From assembly GCA_964489735.1 (NCBI GenBank), contig CAZBAL010000030.1, positions 1 to 19,900 of the forward strand: a stretch of 19,900 nucleotides of DNA, read 5' to 3'. The notes beneath the pieces are model-generated. The model did no database searches. It saw nothing but the letters and a program-made list of their open reading frames with translations, and was not told the DNA's origin. This DNA is from Andreesenia sp964489735. Lineage in GTDB: Bacteria; Bacillota; Clostridia; Tissierellales; Gottschalkiaceae. Positions 7,501-15,566 of the stretch are shown piece by piece. A program made the position numbers and the translations under genes. Numbering within the stretch: the stretch's first letter is position 1; the number at the start of each line of letters is the position of its first letter.

Positions 7501-8493
7501 ATGAAAAGAATTAACAGTAAATTTATGAAATTCACTTCTATCGCACTTTTGAGTACATTGCTTTTTACAGCATGCGGAACGAATGATGATAAAGGTGCAG
7601 AGGAAGCGAATGAAGTCACAAAGCAGGAGACGGATGTAGAAAAAAGTGAAGAGAAGAATGAGGAAAAAGATGCCAAGAAAGATGATCAGTTTAAAGCGCA
7701 GTTCAGCTTCAATGGTTCATCAACTTTAGCTCCTGTAATTTCAGCGGTATCAACGAATTTCATTGAAGAGTATGAAAAATGGAATAAGGTTGAAGCCAGT
7801 ATGCCAGAAGACAATATTTCTATATATGTTTCAGCTGGAGGTTCTGGAGCAGGAGTGAAATCTGTACTTGATGGAACTTCAGATTTTGGAATGATAGCAA
7901 GAGAACTGAAAGATGAAGAGAGAGAAAAGCTTGAAGATTTAAATGAGTATAAGCTTGGAATTGATGCTTTGACTGTTTCAGTGAATCCGGAGAACCCAAT
8001 CATAGAACTAAAAAACAAGAATCTTACAAAAGATGAGATAGTGAAGATATTCTCAGGAGAATACAAGAAATGGAATGACATTGACAGTTCTTTACCAGAT
8101 GAAGAAATAGTGGTTGTAACTAGAGACCTTTCAGGTGGAGCTCATGAAGTTTTCCAAAAGAACATAATGGGTGATACTGAAGTTGCTGAATCTGCAATTC
8201 AGGCACCATCTATGGGGGCTTTGGTAACAAAGATAATAGAAAATCCTTATGCAATTGGATATGCTTCATACGGTATGGTTAATCAAAATGAAGGAAAATT
8301 AACACCGATGGATGTTGATGGAGTTAGTCCAACAGAAGAGCATATTTTAGATGGCAGTTATATAATTTCTAGACCGCTTATAGCTATAAGGTCTGGAGAG
8401 CCAACAGAATCAGAAAAAGCGTTCCTTGATTATCTTCAGTCAGAAGAAGGTAAGAAAGTTATAAGTGAAATGGGATTTGTGCCAGTAAAGTAA
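7501..8493 (+). CDS. pstS: Phosphate ABC transporter substrate-binding lipoprotein PstS
   Basis: A 330-residue lipoprotein. The signal peptide ends in the lipobox LFTAC with Cys25 as the lipid-modified residue, followed by a charged, Lys/Glu-rich linker (26-65). The binding domain shows the PstS loops that hold phosphate: NGSSTLAP (71-78), SAGGSGAGVKSV (111-122), a TSDFGM segment with Asp128, and TRDLSGGAHEVF (207-218). It captures inorganic phosphate outside the membrane and delivers it to PstC/PstA. It leads the operon pstS-pstC-pstA-pstB and is separated from pstC by 117 bases holding a strong hairpin, which would let it be made in excess over the membrane parts. The order and motifs make this secure. 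Confidence 0.93.
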   Translation: MKRINSKFMKFTSIALLSTLLFTACGTNDDKGAEEANEVTKQETDVEKSEEKNEEKDAKKDDQFKAQFSFNGSSTLAPVISAVSTNFIEEYEKWNKVEASMPEDNISIYVSAGGSGAGVKSVLDGTSDFGMIARELKDEEREKLEDLNEYKLGIDALTVSVNPENPIIELKNKNLTKDEIVKIFSGEYKKWNDIDSSLPDEEIVVVTRDLSGGAHEVFQKNIMGDTEVAESAIQAPSMGALVTKIIENPYAIGYASYGMVNQNEGKLTPMDVDGVSPTEEHILDGSYIISRPLIAIRSGEPTESEKAFLDYLQSEEGKKVISEMGFVPVK

Positions 8494-8555
8494 TCAGTTT
8501 TTAAATGGCATCCAAAACGCAAGAAAATGCATTAAAATCTAATTATTAATATTTA

Positions 8556-8591
8556 AAATTGACTCTCAGAAATTGCTCTGGGGGTCAATTT
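8556..8591 (+). terminator. Hairpin between pstS and pstC (attenuator or mRNA-stabilising stem)
   Basis: Bases 8556-8569 pair with 8578-8591 (14 pairs, two of them G-U) around an eight-base loop, followed by a short T-containing stretch (TGATTT). The pstC ribosome site follows closely. It would either stop part of the transcription or protect the 3' end of a processed pstS mRNA. The stem is directly seen; its action is inferred. Confidence 0.7.
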
Positions 8592-8610
8592 GATTTAAAG
8601 GGAGATAGAA

Positions 8611-9489
8611 ATGGTAGACAAGAGGAAAAATTACAGACTGTTGAATTATCTTACTTTGTTTATATCTGTAGTTTCAATATTTATCCTGATTTCGGTCATA
8701 TTTTTTATAGTTTTAGAGAGTTTACCTTTTATTAAGTCGGAGGGAATAGTATCTTTGCTAAAACCAGGCAAGTGGAAACCTATTGCTAACAGCCCAAGCT
8801 TCAGCATATTCAATCTGATAGCGGCATCTTTATATATCTTTTTGATTTCAATCATTATTGCTTTGCCAATAAGTTTAGGAACAGCTCTTTTTATAAACTT
8901 TTACATACCAGAAAAATACAGGGATGCTATTCTGAAGTTCATAGGAATATTAGCCGGGATACCTTCTGTGGTAATGGGATTTATTGGACTCACAGTAGTT
9001 GTAAAATTTATTGAAAGATATTTGTCATTATCTTCGGGGGAGAGTGTGCTTGCAGGTGGGGTCGTAGTTTCTATGATGGTAATACCGTTTATACTGTCGA
9101 CCATATCGGAGACTGTGAGCATTATCAGAAAAAATCACATTACTGATTCGGATTCGCTTGGTATAAGTACGGAGTACTTTATTAGAGAAATAGCAATGAA
9201 AAAAATAGGAAGATCAGTTGGTATAGGTCTTATCCTTGCATTTTCAAGAGTTATAGGGGAGACAATGGCAGTCATGATGGTTATTGGAAATGCACCTATG
9301 TTTCCAAAGCTTCTTGGAAAATCACAGACTATTCCAAGCCTTATAGCATTAGAGATGGGGATGGCTGAAGTTGGAAGTATACACTACAGCGCTTTGTTTT
9401 CATCAGGACTGATTCTTCTAATAACTATAACTTTAGTAAATATAGTGATACAAATCTTTAGGAATAGGGGTATTCATAATGAAGATTAA
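8611..9489 (+). CDS. pstC: Phosphate ABC transporter permease PstC
   Basis: A 292-residue membrane protein with about six helices, beginning with a strong helix near residues 12-37 and followed by the PstC-type segment between TM1 and TM2. The inner-membrane-component (EAA) loop is visible near 190-225: LGISTEYFIREIAMKKIG and then RVIGETMAVMMVIGNAP, where GETMAV is highly conserved in PstC. It forms the phosphate channel with PstA. ATG 8611 follows AAAGGGAGA. Its end overlaps pstA by 11 bases, indicating coupled translation. Length is near the usual 290-320. Confidence 0.92.
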   Translation: MVDKRKNYRLLNYLTLFISVVSIFILISVIFFIVLESLPFIKSEGIVSLLKPGKWKPIANSPSFSIFNLIAASLYIFLISIIIALPISLGTALFINFYIPEKYRDAILKFIGILAGIPSVVMGFIGLTVVVKFIERYLSLSSGESVLAGGVVVSMMVIPFILSTISETVSIIRKNHITDSDSLGISTEYFIREIAMKKIGRSVGIGLILAFSRVIGETMAVMMVIGNAPMFPKLLGKSQTIPSLIALEMGMAEVGSIHYSALFSSGLILLITITLVNIVIQIFRNRGIHNED

Positions 9490-10318
9490 GGATATGATAA
9501 CTAAGATTCTGATTTCTTCAGCCTTTGTTATGGCAGCTGGAATGATATTCTTTATAATTGGATTTATAGCAGTAAAAGGAATTAGAGAGATAAATACTGA
9601 GTTTATATTTGGCTCACCTAAAGGAATACCGCAGGGAACTGAAGGTGGTGTTTTTCCGGCAATAATGGGAAGTCTGTTTTCAATGGTTTTATGTATGATG
9701 ATTTCATCAATTTTGGCTGTGCTTACAGCAGTTTATAATGTTTATTTCAATAAAATCGGAGCATTGAAGGAGCTTATCAGGCTGATAACAAAAAATATCG
9801 CAGGACTTCCTTCTATAATATTCGCGCTGTTTGGATATGGGGTGTTTATAGTGCTGCTTGGAATAGACAGGTCACTGCTAACAGTAAGTCTGACTTTGGC
9901 AACTATGATTTTTCCATATATAGAAATCAACACTGAAAAAATATTTGAAGAAATAGATTCTCAGATCAGCTTTGATTCAAGAGGACTGGGCGTTTCTGAA
10001 GAGTTTACAGTTTTCAGACTTCTAATGCCTACTGTTTCTAGAAAAATCCTATCCACTGTAATCTTAGCGGGGAGCTATGCAGTAGGTGCTACAGCTCCAG
10101 TAATTCTCACAGGGGCAGTGCTGATTGCTAGGACACCTAGCAGCATAAAAGATCCCATAATGACACTTCCTTTTCATTTGAATATGCTTTTGAGTCAGGG
10201 AATTTCAGTTGAGAAAGCATATGGAACTGCATTTGTACTTATATTGCTGTTGCTGATTATCAATCTGTTATCATATCTTTTGGATAGAAAGTGGGGTAAG
10301 AAGAGTGTTAGAAATTAG
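9479..10318 (+). CDS. pstA: Phosphate ABC transporter permease PstA
   Basis: A 279-residue membrane protein with about six helices, partner of PstC. Family features include the early GGVFPAIMGSLFSMVLCMMIS helix, the NIAGLPSIIFALFGYGVF segment (the conserved G-x-P-S-I motif), the EAA-like loop (RGLGVSEEFTVFRLLMP) and AVGATAPVILTGA near 203-215, where PstA proteins usually have E-T-A-P; the Glu is replaced here. GGGGTAT precedes the ATG. It overlaps pstC by 11 bases and pstB by 14. Function is confident from motifs and operon position. Confidence 0.92.
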   Translation: MKIKDMITKILISSAFVMAAGMIFFIIGFIAVKGIREINTEFIFGSPKGIPQGTEGGVFPAIMGSLFSMVLCMMISSILAVLTAVYNVYFNKIGALKELIRLITKNIAGLPSIIFALFGYGVFIVLLGIDRSLLTVSLTLATMIFPYIEINTEKIFEEIDSQISFDSRGLGVSEEFTVFRLLMPTVSRKILSTVILAGSYAVGATAPVILTGAVLIARTPSSIKDPIMTLPFHLNMLLSQGISVEKAYGTAFVLILLLLIINLLSYLLDRKWGKKSVRN

Positions 10319-10943
10319 AGGGTTAAAAGCTTTTTACGGGGACAATATTGTCTTTGAAAATGTGAATATGAATATTTCTGAAAGAGAAGTCGTTTCATTT
10401 ATAGGTCCTTCAGGAGGAGGCAAGTCAACACTTCTGAACTGTATAAACAGGTTCATTATTGAAAAGGGCGGTAACTATGAAGGTGAAATAAAGTTAAAGG
10501 GAATAGAGACTTCTAAAATGGATATTGGTGAGTTGAGACATAGAGTTTGTACCGTATTTCAGGATTCTAAGCCTTTTCCAATTAGTATAGAAAAGAACAT
10601 TCACTATGTGCTGGATTATTATGGGGTAAAAAATAAAAGGGAAAAAACTGAAGAGCTGCTGACAAGTGTTGGTCTTTTTGATGAGGTGAAAGATAAGTTA
10701 AAAGAACCTGCTAGCTCATTGTCAGGTGGACAAAAGCAAAGGCTCTGTATAGCAAGAGCGTTGGCATGCACACCGGAAATTATTCTCTTAGATGAGCCCT
10801 CTGCCTCGTTAGATCCTGCAAATACCAAGATTATAGAGGACCTGATAATTAAGCTTTCAAAAAATCATACTATATTACTGGTTACACATAATATAGAACA
10901 AGCTGAGAGAGTATCAGACAAGATTTTCAGAATCGGTGAATAG
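10305..10943 (+). CDS. pstB: Phosphate ABC transporter ATP-binding protein PstB (short form)
   Basis: A 212-residue ATPase starting with GTG. It has Walker A GPSGGGKST (34-42), Q-loop Gln86 in VFQDSKPFPISIEKN (the PFP element is a PstB hallmark), signature LSGGQKQRLCIARAL (139-153), Walker B LLDEP (161-165) and His195. The Q-loop and signature region match PstB better than other importers. PstB proteins are usually about 250 residues; this one stops soon after VSDKIF and lacks the last 30-40 residues that commonly carry the G-E-L-V-E-F-G...T...F element. The core enzyme is complete, so it is probably functional. The start overlaps pstA by 14 bases. No phoU follows. Confidence 0.9.
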   Translation: MLEIRGLKAFYGDNIVFENVNMNISEREVVSFIGPSGGGKSTLLNCINRFIIEKGGNYEGEIKLKGIETSKMDIGELRHRVCTVFQDSKPFPISIEKNIHYVLDYYGVKNKREKTEELLTSVGLFDEVKDKLKEPASSLSGGQKQRLCIARALACTPEIILLDEPSASLDPANTKIIEDLIIKLSKNHTILLVTHNIEQAERVSDKIFRIGE

Positions 10944-10993
10944 AAAAAATCATAAAATTCAGATTATGGATACAAGCCAAAAACTGGGAGTTG

Positions 10994-11023
10994 TTGATTA
11001 GATGTATTGACACGGGGTATATA
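10994..11023 (+). promoter_or_regulatory. Possible promoter of the binding-lipoprotein gene
   Basis: TTGATT (10994-10999), an 18-base spacer and TATATA (11018-11023). A perfect TTGACA also occurs at 11007-11012, but the bases 16-18 downstream are a poor -10. No terminator is visible after pstB, so readthrough from the pst operon is also possible. Confidence 0.35.
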
Positions 11024-11092
11024 AATGGTAGTTGGTTTTATTAAATTACTTAAATTCCGTTCCATTAATAAACAAAAAGGAGATGTTTATTG

Positions 11093-12214
11093 ATGAAAAG
11101 ATTCAAATCACGTTATATCTTGTTGAGTTCGTTGCTGTCATTATCCATGATACTTTCTGCATGTTCTGGGCCATCAGATGATGAAAAGGGTGTTGACTCA
11201 GGAAATAAAACGGAAGTTACAGAGACGCAGGATGGTAAAGGTGACGATAAAGCTTCAGAGACAAGAACTGTAACAGATCAAAAAGGTGTGGAAGTTGAAC
11301 TGCCAAAAAATGTTGAAAGAATAGCTGACTTTTGGCATGCAAATAATCAGGTTGTGCTTTTACTAGGTGGTGGAGACAAGCTGGTTACAACAACTGAAGC
11401 CATAAAAAGCTTACCTTGGTTTGCTAAAGTATATCCGAGAATTAATGAAGTACCTGCTTTGGTTAAGGGGAGTGACTTCAATGTAGAGGAAGTCATAGCG
11501 GAAAATCCTGATGTGGTGATTGCTTCAAGTCCTGAGCAAATTGAGGCGGCTAGATCAGCGGGTCTTAAAGCAGTAGAAGTTATGTTTCAGAACTTTGAAG
11601 AGTTGAAAAAAACTGTCGAAATCACAGCACAGGTAATAGGTCCTGATGCTGAAAAGAGAGCAGAAGAATATATAGACTATTTAGATGGAAACATGAAATA
11701 TGTAGAAGATAAATTAAAAGATTTAAAGGATGATGAAAAGCCTAGAGTTCTTCACATAGCAGGGGGAGAGGATCTGACAAAGATTGATGGAGCTAAGAGT
11801 ATGATTGGGGCATGGATGGATATTTCGGGCTCGGTTAACTCCATATCTGATGAAGCAAATCTAGCAGATATAACATTAGAAGAAATAATAGAGTCAAATC
11901 CTGATATAATCATAATAGGTGGTAACCAGTCAAAAGAAGGAATCGAGAAGATAAAAAATGATCCTGCTTGGGCGGATGTTAAAGCTGTTAAAGAAGATAA
12001 GCTAATTAGAAATCCTGTTGGAACATTCAACTGGGACAGGTATTCAGCTGAAGAAGCTCTTCAGGTTCTGTGGGCGGCTAAGCTGTTCCATCCTGATAAG
12101 TTTGAAGATCTGGATATGGTAGAGAAGACAAAAGAGTTTTATAAGAAATTCTATGATTATGATCTGACTGATGATGAAGCAGACAGAATTCTTGCGGGAG
12201 ATCCACCTGCTTAA
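11093..12214 (+). CDS. ABC transporter substrate-binding lipoprotein (iron/cobalamin class, PF01497-like)
   Basis: A 373-residue lipoprotein with signal peptide and lipobox LSAC (Cys24), then an acidic/polar linker. The binding fold is of the class III type used for siderophores, haem, cobalamin and metals: an N-terminal RTVTDQKGVEVELPKNVERI strand pair, a first lobe ending NPDVVIAS, a long linking helix (FEELKKTVEITAQVIG...), and a second lobe with NPDIIIIGG and the C-terminal NPVGTFNWDRYSAEEAL element. No FecCD-type permease or ATPase is next to it, so it must work with components encoded elsewhere or have another role. ATG 11093 is chosen because AAAAAGGAG (11074-11082) is its ribosome site; a TTG at 11090 is poorer. 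Specificity cannot be read from the sequence. Confidence 0.85.
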   Translation: MKRFKSRYILLSSLLSLSMILSACSGPSDDEKGVDSGNKTEVTETQDGKGDDKASETRTVTDQKGVEVELPKNVERIADFWHANNQVVLLLGGGDKLVTTTEAIKSLPWFAKVYPRINEVPALVKGSDFNVEEVIAENPDVVIASSPEQIEAARSAGLKAVEVMFQNFEELKKTVEITAQVIGPDAEKRAEEYIDYLDGNMKYVEDKLKDLKDDEKPRVLHIAGGEDLTKIDGAKSMIGAWMDISGSVNSISDEANLADITLEEIIESNPDIIIIGGNQSKEGIEKIKNDPAWADVKAVKEDKLIRNPVGTFNWDRYSAEEALQVLWAAKLFHPDKFEDLDMVEKTKEFYKKFYDYDLTDDEADRILAGDPPA

Positions 12215-12360
12215 AATATAACATGAGTTAGCAACAGGAAACTAATAAATAATGATTTCACTATAATTTATGACTGATTGCGGTGAGAAGAGTATAGTAA
12301 TAGAATAGTATTAGAATATTAAAATAGTATTTAAATAGAGTGATTATAGAAATATTTTTG

Positions 12361-12401
12361 AGGTCTGAACTTGGAACAATTCCCGAGTACAGACCTTTTT
12401 C
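12361..12401 (+). terminator. Terminator after the binding-lipoprotein gene
   Basis: AGGTCTG (12361-12367) pairs with CAGACCT (12390-12396); after one mismatch the stem continues to 12374/12383 with one G-U pair. TTTTT follows. Its sequence is closely related to the terminator at 15051-15096. Confidence 0.8.
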
Positions 12402-12480
12402 TATTGTAAAATATGTGGGAAATTAGTAAAGTAACAGAGCTTATGGATAATCTTGGCAATAAAAACAGCATGATATTTTA

Positions 12481-12509
12481 TTGTTTTGTGATAGAAAATA
12501 CGATATACT
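12481..12509 (+). promoter_or_regulatory. Promoter of the LRR/SLH protein gene
   Basis: TTGTTT (12481-12486), a 17-base spacer and TATACT (12504-12509), about 48 bases before the chosen ATG. Confidence 0.6.
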
Positions 12510-12556
12510 GTAATAAGTAGATTGAGAAAGATTATTGTATGGGGAGTGAAAAATTT

Positions 12557-15028
12557 ATGAAAACAAAGAGAATTATGTCGTATCTTTTAGCTGGAACTAT
12601 GGCATTTTCAGCTATTCCTACGATTTTACCTCAGATTGCGGTTGCATCTGGAGTGGAAATGCAGTCAATTGATGAAAAAGAGCTGCTGGATATACCAGAT
12701 GAAAACTTCAGAAAGGTGATAGTAGAGAAGTTTTTAGGATCAGACAGAGATCCTATACCTGAGGGAGCAACTGCTCCTGCTGGCTATACGGACCCTATAT
12801 ATGGTTCGGATTTAGCAAAAATAAAACTGATCGATAAGATGGAGCTTAAGTCATGGACTCATTCAGCTGTTAGAAATATTAAGTCTCTAGAGGGACTAGG
12901 ATATTTTACGGGACTTAAGGAGTTTGATGTTCAACAGGTTGCTTTGCAAAGTATTGATTTCAGCAAGAATACCAATCTTGAAAAAATAAGAGTTAACAAA
13001 TGCGGTATTGAAAAAGGAATAAACGTTAAAGGGTTAGTTAATCTGGAAAACCTTACTCTTTCAGATAATGTTCACAATAGCCTGGATTTAAGCACTAATA
13101 CAAAGCTTAAAATACTCCAGTCAACTGCACCTTACTCTGAAAAAAACAAGGGACTTACTTCTATTGATTTATCTAATAATACTGAATTAACTGAAGTGAA
13201 CCTGTCTATAAATCCACTTAAGTCAATCGATGTATCTAAAAATAAGAAGCTAGAAGAAATACTATTCACATGGACAGATGTTGAGACTATGGATTTAAGC
13301 AATTTTCCAAATCTTAAAAAAGTTACGGGTATATCGGATTATTTAGTAGAAGCTAAGCTGAATGATAATCCAGAGTTAGAAACAATAAATTTAACTAATA
13401 CACCTATAACAAAACTTGATTTGAATAATTCGCCAAAAATAAGAGTTCTCAATATTGCGTATTCTTCAGCTCTTAAGTCACTGAATGTCGAGAATTTTAA
13501 GAATCTTGAAAGAATAGATATGGGCAACTCCGCTATGGAGAAACTAGAGGTTAAGGGTGCGGAGAAGCTTAAAGATATAAATGCATTTAAAAACAAATTA
13601 AAAACTGTAGATTTATCTGATCTGACAGCACTATACAGTGTTGATTTTAGAGAAAATGAATTAGAGACTGTAATATTGAAAAACAATACTGGTCTAGATA
13701 AAATAAGAGTTCAAAACAACAAGTTAAAAGAGCTTAAAGTTGAAGAAGCACCAGCAATAAGATATATTGAGTGCGAAAACAACCAGATCGGAGAACTGAA
13801 TACAAAGGGATTAAAATTGAACAATATTTCTTGTCTTAACAACAAGATTAAGACCCTTGATCTTCAAGACTCGAATATCAGCTCCGCTAACAATGCCAAG
13901 TTATCTAAGCAGAATATTGTTATATCTGGAAATCTAGAAGATGGAAAGTTAAAAGTTAATATCTCAGATGTAGTTGGAAAAGAAAATGCAGATAAATTAA
14001 AGTCTGTAACGGGAGGAACGTTTGACAAAGCAACAGGCATAGTTTTACTAGATCCAGCTTCTCCTTCTTTTGAATATGTTTATCATACGGCAACTAAGCA
14101 GAACTGGAACAATATCGACTTTGACATTAACATGGAAGTAGCGGTAAATGTATTCAATTCGTCTAAAGTTGTTTCTATGGAATTAGTAAAAAAACCAGAT
14201 AAAGTTGATTACAAAGCTGGTGAGCGTTTCAATCCTGAAGGAATGATAATAAAACTTACTGATGACAAAGATATCTCTATTGAAATTGGACCTGAGGAAT
14301 TTGATAAGTATGGAATCAGCTACGATTCTCGTGCTCTTCTTCCGTCTGTTAAAACAATAGAAATTTCTAAGACAGGCATTGAAAAGACTATATCAATACC
14401 AATAACTGTAACTAGAATAGGTGGGGGTGGAAGTACTACTCCTGTAGTACAAGGAAAGTCCTATATTGATGGGTATGAAGATGGAACGTTCAAGCCAGAC
14501 AACCCAATAACTAGAGCAGAGTCAGCTAAGATTATTTCTGTAGCTCTTAAAGGATTTGACAATAAAAAAGTATATGACAGCAGTTTCAGTGATATACCAG
14601 AAGATAGCTGGTACAAAAACATCGTTGGTTATATGGAAGAACTGAAAGCTATTGATGGTTACGAAGACGGAACATTTAAGCCGGATTCAAAAATTACTAG
14701 AGCGGAGTTTGCTACTATAGTGGCTAGACTTAACGGATATAAAGAAGCAGATGTAGAGTCTAAGTTTGATGATTTAGAAGGTCACTGGGCAAAGTCCTAT
14801 ATTGAGTTTGCTGAGAGCAAAGGCTGGATAGAAGGTTATGGCGATGGAACATTCAAGCCTGATAATGAAATTACTAGAGCAGAAGCTGTGACTATAATAA
14901 ACAGAATTCTTGAACTTGAAATAGATAAAGAGGAAATAGATAAAAATATTGAGAAGTATGAGCAATTCTCTGATGTAACTAAGGAGCATTGGGCATATTA
15001 TCAAATCTTAAAGTCTACTAACTATTAA
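12557..15028 (+). CDS. Secreted LRR, Ig-like and SLH-anchored surface protein
   Basis: An 823-residue exported protein. The signal peptide (about 1-30) ends near VASG. Residues about 105-455 form an irregular leucine-rich-repeat array with a step of roughly 21 residues, recognisable as L-x-x-I/L-D-L/V-S-x-N-x-x-L; the style is that of internalin-J-like LRRs. Residues about 534-618 look like a bacterial Ig-like domain. A short G-G-G-G-S linker leads to three copies of G-Y-x-D-G-T-F-K-P-x-x-x-I-T-R-A-E (about 637, 700 and 761), the core of SLH domains, which bind pyruvylated cell-wall polysaccharide. The SLH array starts with a half repeat and ends with the complementary half (FSDVTKEHWAY). ATG 12557 is preferred over 12539 because the latter overlaps the ribosome site. 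It is probably an adhesion or S-layer-associated protein; the ligand is unknown. Confidence 0.9.
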   Translation: MKTKRIMSYLLAGTMAFSAIPTILPQIAVASGVEMQSIDEKELLDIPDENFRKVIVEKFLGSDRDPIPEGATAPAGYTDPIYGSDLAKIKLIDKMELKSWTHSAVRNIKSLEGLGYFTGLKEFDVQQVALQSIDFSKNTNLEKIRVNKCGIEKGINVKGLVNLENLTLSDNVHNSLDLSTNTKLKILQSTAPYSEKNKGLTSIDLSNNTELTEVNLSINPLKSIDVSKNKKLEEILFTWTDVETMDLSNFPNLKKVTGISDYLVEAKLNDNPELETINLTNTPITKLDLNNSPKIRVLNIAYSSALKSLNVENFKNLERIDMGNSAMEKLEVKGAEKLKDINAFKNKLKTVDLSDLTALYSVDFRENELETVILKNNTGLDKIRVQNNKLKELKVEEAPAIRYIECENNQIGELNTKGLKLNNISCLNNKIKTLDLQDSNISSANNAKLSKQNIVISGNLEDGKLKVNISDVVGKENADKLKSVTGGTFDKATGIVLLDPASPSFEYVYHTATKQNWNNIDFDINMEVAVNVFNSSKVVSMELVKKPDKVDYKAGERFNPEGMIIKLTDDKDISIEIGPEEFDKYGISYDSRALLPSVKTIEISKTGIEKTISIPITVTRIGGGGSTTPVVQGKSYIDGYEDGTFKPDNPITRAESAKIISVALKGFDNKKVYDSSFSDIPEDSWYKNIVGYMEELKAIDGYEDGTFKPDSKITRAEFATIVARLNGYKEADVESKFDDLEGHWAKSYIEFAESKGWIEGYGDGTFKPDNEITRAEAVTIINRILELEIDKEEIDKNIEKYEQFSDVTKEHWAYYQILKSTNY

Positions 15029-15050
15029 TAGTTATATGGATTTAAATATA

Positions 15051-15096
15051 AAGAGGTCTGAACTCGGGAAGTTTCCTGAATTCAGACCTCTTTTTT
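15051..15096. terminator. Bidirectional terminator between convergent genes
   Basis: GAGGTCTGAA (15053-15062) pairs perfectly with TTCAGACCTC (15081-15090); the stem continues past one mismatch. TTTTTT follows on the plus strand and a T-rich stretch on the minus strand. It serves the SLH gene and probably the small membrane protein gene on the other strand. Confidence 0.85.
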
Positions 15097-15107
15097 CACA
15101 TCTATAT

Positions 15108-15566
15108 TTACATTGTTATTTTTTCATTGGACTTTTTTATTATTAAAACATTGATAAACTGAAAAACAGATGCGATTATCAATAGAGTTCCCACCATGTA
15201 GTAGGGCTTTATAGTATCTTTAGATTGTGTAAAGATAAAAGTAAGTGTAAAGACGGAGACTGCAATATATATTATGTTGTGGATTCTACCCAGCTGCTTA
15301 TCTCTAGTTATCAATCTGAATACAAAAACTATAGATGCTATGAGTAAAATTATTGCAATGTTTTTTAATGCCAAAATAGGCACAGTTTTTTCCCAAACTC
15401 CATTCAAATACACTATATGCCTAAGAACTCCCAGTTTTCTTCTTGTAAATGAGTTGAGCTGAAAAGCTCCTATAACTGATATTGCTGTTAATATATATAA
15501 TAGTATATTTATCGCTTTGTATTTTTTTCTATTTCCCAGACTTCTATTCTTTTGCAGCTTTGTCAT
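15108..15566 (-). CDS. Small four-helix membrane protein, unknown function
   Basis: A 152-residue protein that I do not recognise. It has a basic N-terminus (about 18 residues, rich in Lys, Arg and Asn), then four predicted membrane helices near 18-37, 63-83, 95-114 and 121-142, joined by short charged loops, and a Lys/Glu-rich end. ATG 15566 is chosen because GGAG lies nine bases upstream on the minus strand; a TTG at 15581 is less likely. It overlaps the end of the rhodanese lipoprotein gene by 23 bases, so the two are one transcription unit and translation is probably coupled. A link to export, sulfur transport or the rhodanese is suggested only by this position. Confidence 0.7.
   Translation of the reverse strand: MTKLQKNRSLGNRKKYKAINILLYILTAISVIGAFQLNSFTRRKLGVLRHIVYLNGVWEKTVPILALKNIAIILLIASIVFVFRLITRDKQLGRIHNIIYIAVSVFTLTFIFTQSKDTIKPYYMVGTLLIIASVFQFINVLIIKKSNEKITM

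Larger units (their letters stand above)
12215..12556. other. Intergenic region before the SLH protein gene
   Basis: Apart from one terminator (12361-12401), one promoter (12481-12509) and the ribosome site GGGGAGTG (12541-12548), this stretch holds no gene that I can support. Bases 12292-12345 are a low-complexity AT tract with repeated ATAGTA/ATATTA-like words. Confidence 0.6.
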
